Source of the DNA: DATKKX01 sp035542775 | GTDB lineage: Bacteria > Planctomycetota > Phycisphaerae > UBA1845 > UTPLA1 | Direction of reading: 5' to 3' | DNA length: 19,624 bases | Assembly: GCA_035542775.1 (NCBI GenBank) | Contig: DATKKX010000441.1 | Span: 1 to 19,624, forward strand | In this document: positions 16,503-19,624 of the stretch, one piece after another | Layout of the letters: the number at the start of each line of letters is the position of its first letter | Numbering within the stretch: the first letter of the stretch is position 1 | Program-made: the position numbers and the translations under genes | The notes under the pieces: generated by a model | Seen by the model: the letters and a program-made list of their open reading frames with translations, nothing else | The model's database searches: none | Told to the model about the DNA's origin: nothing

Positions 16503-18570
16503 CGGTCGAGGGCTGCGACGGCACAGACGGCGTGATTGCGGTGGGCAGGTCGGCGAGTTCTTCCAGCCGGGAGAGGATCCCCTCGAGCAATGCCTCGGCT
16601 TGTCTGTTCGTCCGGCTTGCGATCCGATAGGTCAAACCGAGCTCAAGCTTGCCCCTGAGCACCGTCGGCCCCAGCAACAGAGGCATCACCGGCCCGGTCG
16701 GGCAGGCACGGATGTAGCGCGTCACGTGGGGCGCCAGATCGTCGAAGCGGTTTGCATCCACGTAAACGGTGCTGACGCCGCCGCAGAGCGGAAAGACGCG
16801 GCGGTAGCTGCGCCGATCGTATTTCAGAGTCACCATCCACCATAGCCAGCGGATGGCGAAGTAACGCAAGTTGGTTTCCGCTGCCGCGCGCGAGGGTCTG
16901 GCCTTTAGCACGCGAGTCTGCCGCGCGACCTCGCGAACCAGCTCTTCCATGGGAATGTCCGGCCGGCGCAGCACGGCAATGATGCTCGACAGGCAGACGC
17001 CGAAATCGTCGGCCTGCTCACGCGGCAGGTGCTTGCGGGCGCTGACCACGGTGGCCATGGCGATAAACCGCCGCCGCCGGCTGGTATGGCGGTCCGGCGT
17101 TTGCTCGGCGATCACGGAAGCGAATGCCGCGAGCAGAGCGTCATTGACGCCCACGCCGCGCCGCTTGCAGCCCGCGGCGAGACGTTCCATCAGGCCATCC
17201 GACGCGGCCCGGACGGTCACCGCAGTGTAATCGCCGCCCAGCCTCTCATCCGGCATCTTGTGGGCCCGGCGAATCTCGCGGTGCCTGAAGGACAGCCGGA
17301 TCTGACCAACAATGTGATCGAACACACTTGCTTTCGGCCGCAGGGAGCGATCAAGGCGGGCCAGACGAGTAGTCAGGCGCGCGTCGTCGGGACTGGGAGG
17401 CAGCCTGAGATACTTCCGCAACACCGCTCCCAGCAATCGTTCGATGCCGAATGCGTCAGAGACCGCATGGTGGTAACAGAGAACAACATAATGGGCCTCG
17501 CCACCGGGCTCGTTGAACACGGTCCAGCGGATCGGGTGGTGCATGTCGCCATGAAACGGCGTGTTGATCTCCTCGGTCATGACCTCGGCCAACCGCTCCT
17601 CGGCCGACCGGCCGGGGACGACCTCCTGCACGCGAACGAATTGGAGCGGGCGGTATTCGTACGCGGTGTGGAAGTAGTTGACCGCAAACTCACCCAGTCC
17701 GGCGCCTTTCGCCACTTCCCACGCCGCAGCTCGAAACGCATCAACGTTCGCCGGTCCGCAAACGCGAACGGCGTGGACCGCGTTGTACGGATGCAGCCGG
17801 TCCCAGCGGAGCATCGACTGTTGAAAGACGTTTAATCGAAACGGATAGATGCCGCCCGCCTTCCAGGCCCGGATCGGCGAGCCCGGCGCGGTCTCGCTGC
17901 CGTCCATGTAAGGCACATGCACCGGGCCACGATTGCGGAGGAACGGGACAAACCGGCCGGTTCGGCGGCAATACTCGGCATATGCCTGCCCCTGCGTGTC
18001 CATCAGGAATCGTTCCTCATTGCGGGCCTTGATGTGCATCAGCGTGATGTGGATCACGGCCAGCAGGAACATCGTCGGGCAGGGCAGGACGACGACAGAA
18101 CACAGCATGAGCAGGATGCTCAGGGAATAAATCGGGTGGCGGACCTTGGCAAAGGGTCCATCGACGAGCAGCCTGAGCTTCTGGGTCGGATCGATCCCCA
18201 TCCGCCATTGCTCGCCCATGTATCGCCAAGTCACGATGGAAAGCGCCAGACAGCCGATTGCAACACCCGCCGCGATAAAACGGATCACGAGGAAGCCGGT
18301 GGTGGACGCGGCTGCCGGTGAGAGCACGATCCGGTCAAACTGATCGCTGAATCCGAAGGCGACCATCAGCGGCAAGCCGAACCAGCCGAGGATGACAGGG
18401 ACCCATATGCCCGACATCAACCTTTCGCGCCGTTGAGCGGGCACCAGGACCTTACGAACGTTGCCGGCGTCCCGGCGGACGCGCCGGACCATGGAGCCCA
18501 CATACGCCCAGTAGGCGGTCACTATCAGCCCGATGATGAGGGTCGGTATGTGATGAAGCGGCATTTCCAT
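16447..18570 (-). CDS. Fusion: ICMT-like membrane methyltransferase domain + condensation/WS-DGAT-like acyltransferase domain
   Basis: The product has 707 residues. Residues 1-215 form a membrane domain with hydrophobic segments near 8-26, 54-74, 92-113 and 146-177. Motifs are typical of isoprenylcysteine carboxyl methyltransferase/PEMT-like enzymes: DGPFAKVRHPIYS (137-149), then NEERFL and a Gly-Tyr-Tyr-Arg-Phe pattern to residue 210. Residues about 240-675 form a soluble domain of the chloramphenicol-acetyltransferase-like superfamily. It has H367-H368-A-V-S-D372-x-x-G375 (HHxxxD; H368 would be the general base) and the conserved GVGVNDALLAAFA (472-484). This resembles stand-alone condensation domains, WS/DGAT and alcohol acyltransferases. 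The likely roles are acyl transfer at the membrane plus methylation of a lipid or carboxylate, but substrates are unknown. It lies 157 bp downstream of the hexapeptide gene on the same strand. The start lacks a clear Shine-Dalgarno. Confidence 0.8.
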   Translation of the reverse strand: MEMPLHHIPTLIIGLIVTAYWAYVGSMVRRVRRDAGNVRKVLVPAQRRERLMSGIWVPVILGWFGLPLMVAFGFSDQFDRIVLSPAAASTTGFLVIRFIAAGVAIGCLALSIVTWRYMGEQWRMGIDPTQKLRLLVDGPFAKVRHPIYSLSILLMLCSVVVLPCPTMFLLAVIHITLMHIKARNEERFLMDTQGQAYAEYCRRTGRFVPFLRNRGPVHVPYMDGSETAPGSPIRAWKAGGIYPFRLNVFQQSMLRWDRLHPYNAVHAVRVCGPANVDAFRAAAWEVAKGAGLGEFAVNYFHTAYEYRPLQFVRVQEVVPGRSAEERLAEVMTEEINTPFHGDMHHPIRWTVFNEPGGEAHYVVLCYHHAVSDAFGIERLLGAVLRKYLRLPPSPDDARLTTRLARLDRSLRPKASVFDHIVGQIRLSFRHREIRRAHKMPDERLGGDYTAVTVRAASDGLMERLAAGCKRRGVGVNDALLAAFASVIAEQTPDRHTSRRRRFIAMATVVSARKHLPREQADDFGVCLSSIIAVLRRPDIPMEELVREVARQTRVLKARPSRAAAETNLRYFAIRWLWWMVTLKYDRRSYRRVFPLCGGVSTVYVDANRFDDLAPHVTRYIRACPTGPVMPLLLGPTVLRGKLELGLTYRIASRTNRQAEALLEGILSRLEELADLPTAITPSVPSQPSTVMASAVVEAVHPGPPTPL

Positions 18571-18727
18571 CGATCTCGGCCCCGTATCTGACTTGTGGCT
18601 GAATTCTGCCGCCGCAATTGGAAAACTTCAAGCAAAACCCGCGCGGTGGATCGTGCACCATCCGGACGTTGCGACGTGGAACATCCCGCTCTGCCCGAAA
18701 AAGGCCACCTTCTCCAACAGCCTCCTT

Positions 18728-19555
18728 CTAAGTCTGCGCCACCGGCTCAGCGGCGCGGCTTTCGGCTGTTCGGGCGGGACGGACCGTTCCCTTCATGAAT
18801 GCCGGTCGACCACCCCAGAGCTCATATTCGCCGATGATGGTTCGAGGCTTGACCGCCGCGTAAGGCTCCACCACCGCGCCGCGCTTGATGTGCACGCCGC
18901 AGGCGATGCCCGCATAGGCGCCGATGCTGACGTCGTCTTCGATCACGACAGGATCCAGGATGATGTAATCCCGCTCCTGAAGGTGGCAGGCGATCGTCGA
19001 GCCGAAGCCCAGGGTGACGTTTTGGCCGATCTCCACGCCCCAGGGGTCGATGATGTTGGGGTCCACAAAGAAACTGGAACGGGTGCGGGGGCCTATCGTG
19101 CGGCTCAACAGCCAGCGAAACGGCATGATGTTGGCCAGTTGCGAAACGAAGATTCCCGGGAAGGGCGGCTGGAATCGCGCCTTAGTCAGGGTCGCGAGAA
19201 GGCCGGAAAAAATGACGCTCCGATTCAACGATCCACCCGTGCGATAAACGCCGCATTGCGGGCGCGGGAAAGGAAGGCGGATAACCACGAGCGTCAGGAT
19301 GTATACGACGTTGAACAGCAGAATGAAGTTCATGAGTGTCGTGGCAAAGCCCCACGCCCCGCCTCTCGTCGCCAGGGTGTCCCATGACAACGAATGGACA
19401 AAGGCGGTTCGTGACATCACCAGCACCGTCACTGCGAAAGCCACGGTCCAGATTATCGTCCGGACCCAGATGTCGAGTACCAGAAGCAACTGCAAAGCGG
19501 CACTGGGATTCTTGGGCTTCGTTGCAAGCGTCAGCCCGGAGTCGGTTTGGGACAT
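18728..19555 (-). CDS. Membrane-anchored left-handed beta-helix (hexapeptide-repeat) protein, putative acyltransferase
   Basis: With the start at 19555 the protein has 275 residues. Two hydrophobic segments (about 21-46 and 70-92) anchor it in the membrane, followed by a linker to residue 160. Residues 160-256 show hexapeptide-repeat periodicity (IIDPWGVEIGQNVTLGFG, VVIEDDVSIGAYAGIACG, VHIKRGAVVEPYAAV) and the terminal GGRPAF typical of LbH acyltransferases. H191 (ACHLQERDY) is a candidate catalytic base. An acyl-CoA or carrier-bound donor is likely by family, but neither donor nor acceptor is known. The layout also recalls the membrane/LbH terminal region of some single-module NRPSs. A GGGAGG 6 nt upstream favours this start over an ATG 16 codons earlier. 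The next gene downstream encodes the methyltransferase-acyltransferase fusion. Confidence 0.8.
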   Translation of the reverse strand: MSQTDSGLTLATKPKNPSAALQLLLVLDIWVRTIIWTVAFAVTVLVMSRTAFVHSLSWDTLATRGGAWGFATTLMNFILLFNVVYILTLVVIRLPFPRPQCGVYRTGGSLNRSVIFSGLLATLTKARFQPPFPGIFVSQLANIMPFRWLLSRTIGPRTRSSFFVDPNIIDPWGVEIGQNVTLGFGSTIACHLQERDYIILDPVVIEDDVSIGAYAGIACGVHIKRGAVVEPYAAVKPRTIIGEYELWGGRPAFMKGTVRPARTAESRAAEPVAQT

Positions 19556-19561
19556 AATTGT

Positions 19562-19567
19562 CCTCCC
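19562..19567 (-). promoter_or_regulatory. Shine-Dalgarno fixing the hexapeptide-protein start
   Basis: GGGAGG on the minus strand lies 6 nt before ATG 19553-19555. The alternative in-frame ATG at 19603 has no comparable site and would place this Shine-Dalgarno inside the coding region. Confidence 0.7.
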
Positions 19568-19624
19568 TTCGTCTATATCAGCCCTGCTGCATCTTCCACT
19601 CATGTCAGCAGTGGGTCCTGCCCC

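Noticed and set aside
18571..18727. Short 26-codon minus-strand frame after an AAGGAGG-like run in the gap before the fusion gene
   Set aside because: The Shine-Dalgarno-like run is too far from the GTG and there is no support beyond chance; better seen as untranslated spacer.

Overview
The window reads as chromosomal DNA of a high-GC bacterium, most likely a Planctomycetota member (Phycisphaerae-like). The pointers are two secreted proteases that end in dockerin-like calcium-binding tails after fibronectin type III modules, spacers of the form DCNxNGIPDxC, a TMTC-like membrane protein with TPRs, and loosely packed genes on both strands. This lineage call is an inference from protein style; no rRNA or other marker gene is present. 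I saw no tRNA, rRNA, CRISPR array, insertion sequence or phage gene.

Layout. At 3-926 (+) lies the 3' part of a membrane glycosyltransferase. Converging on it are a 2H phosphoesterase of the 2'-5' RNA ligase family (958-1503), a DUF72 protein (1609-2370) and a 1081-residue secreted zinc metalloprotease (2386-5631), all on the minus strand and possibly one transcript led by the protease. A gene-poor stretch of about 1 kb follows. Then come an orphan GspE/PilB-type secretion ATPase (6626-8302, +) and a secreted M28 metallopeptidase (8520-10403, +). The two exoproteases flank the ATPase and share a homologous FN3-FN3-dockerin-like C-terminal architecture.

From 10536 to 15122 three minus-strand genes encode NADP isocitrate dehydrogenase (icd, with a good candidate promoter of its own), a TMTC-like membrane protein with C-terminal TPRs, and a SerA-type 2-hydroxyacid dehydrogenase followed by a strong hairpin. 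A 580-bp gene-free stretch leads to a predicted lipoprotein of the alpha/beta-hydrolase fold (15705-16502, +), whose 3' end overlaps the next gene by 56 bp on the opposite strand.

The most unusual part is 16447-19555 (minus strand). A membrane-anchored left-handed beta-helix (hexapeptide) protein is followed by a 707-residue fusion of an ICMT-like membrane methyltransferase domain to a condensation/WS-DGAT-like acyltransferase domain with a HHxxxD-type motif. Together they look like a membrane-bound acyl-transfer and methylation module, perhaps for a lipid or lipopeptide. Its other parts, if any, lie beyond the right edge. Product and substrate cannot be read from the sequence.
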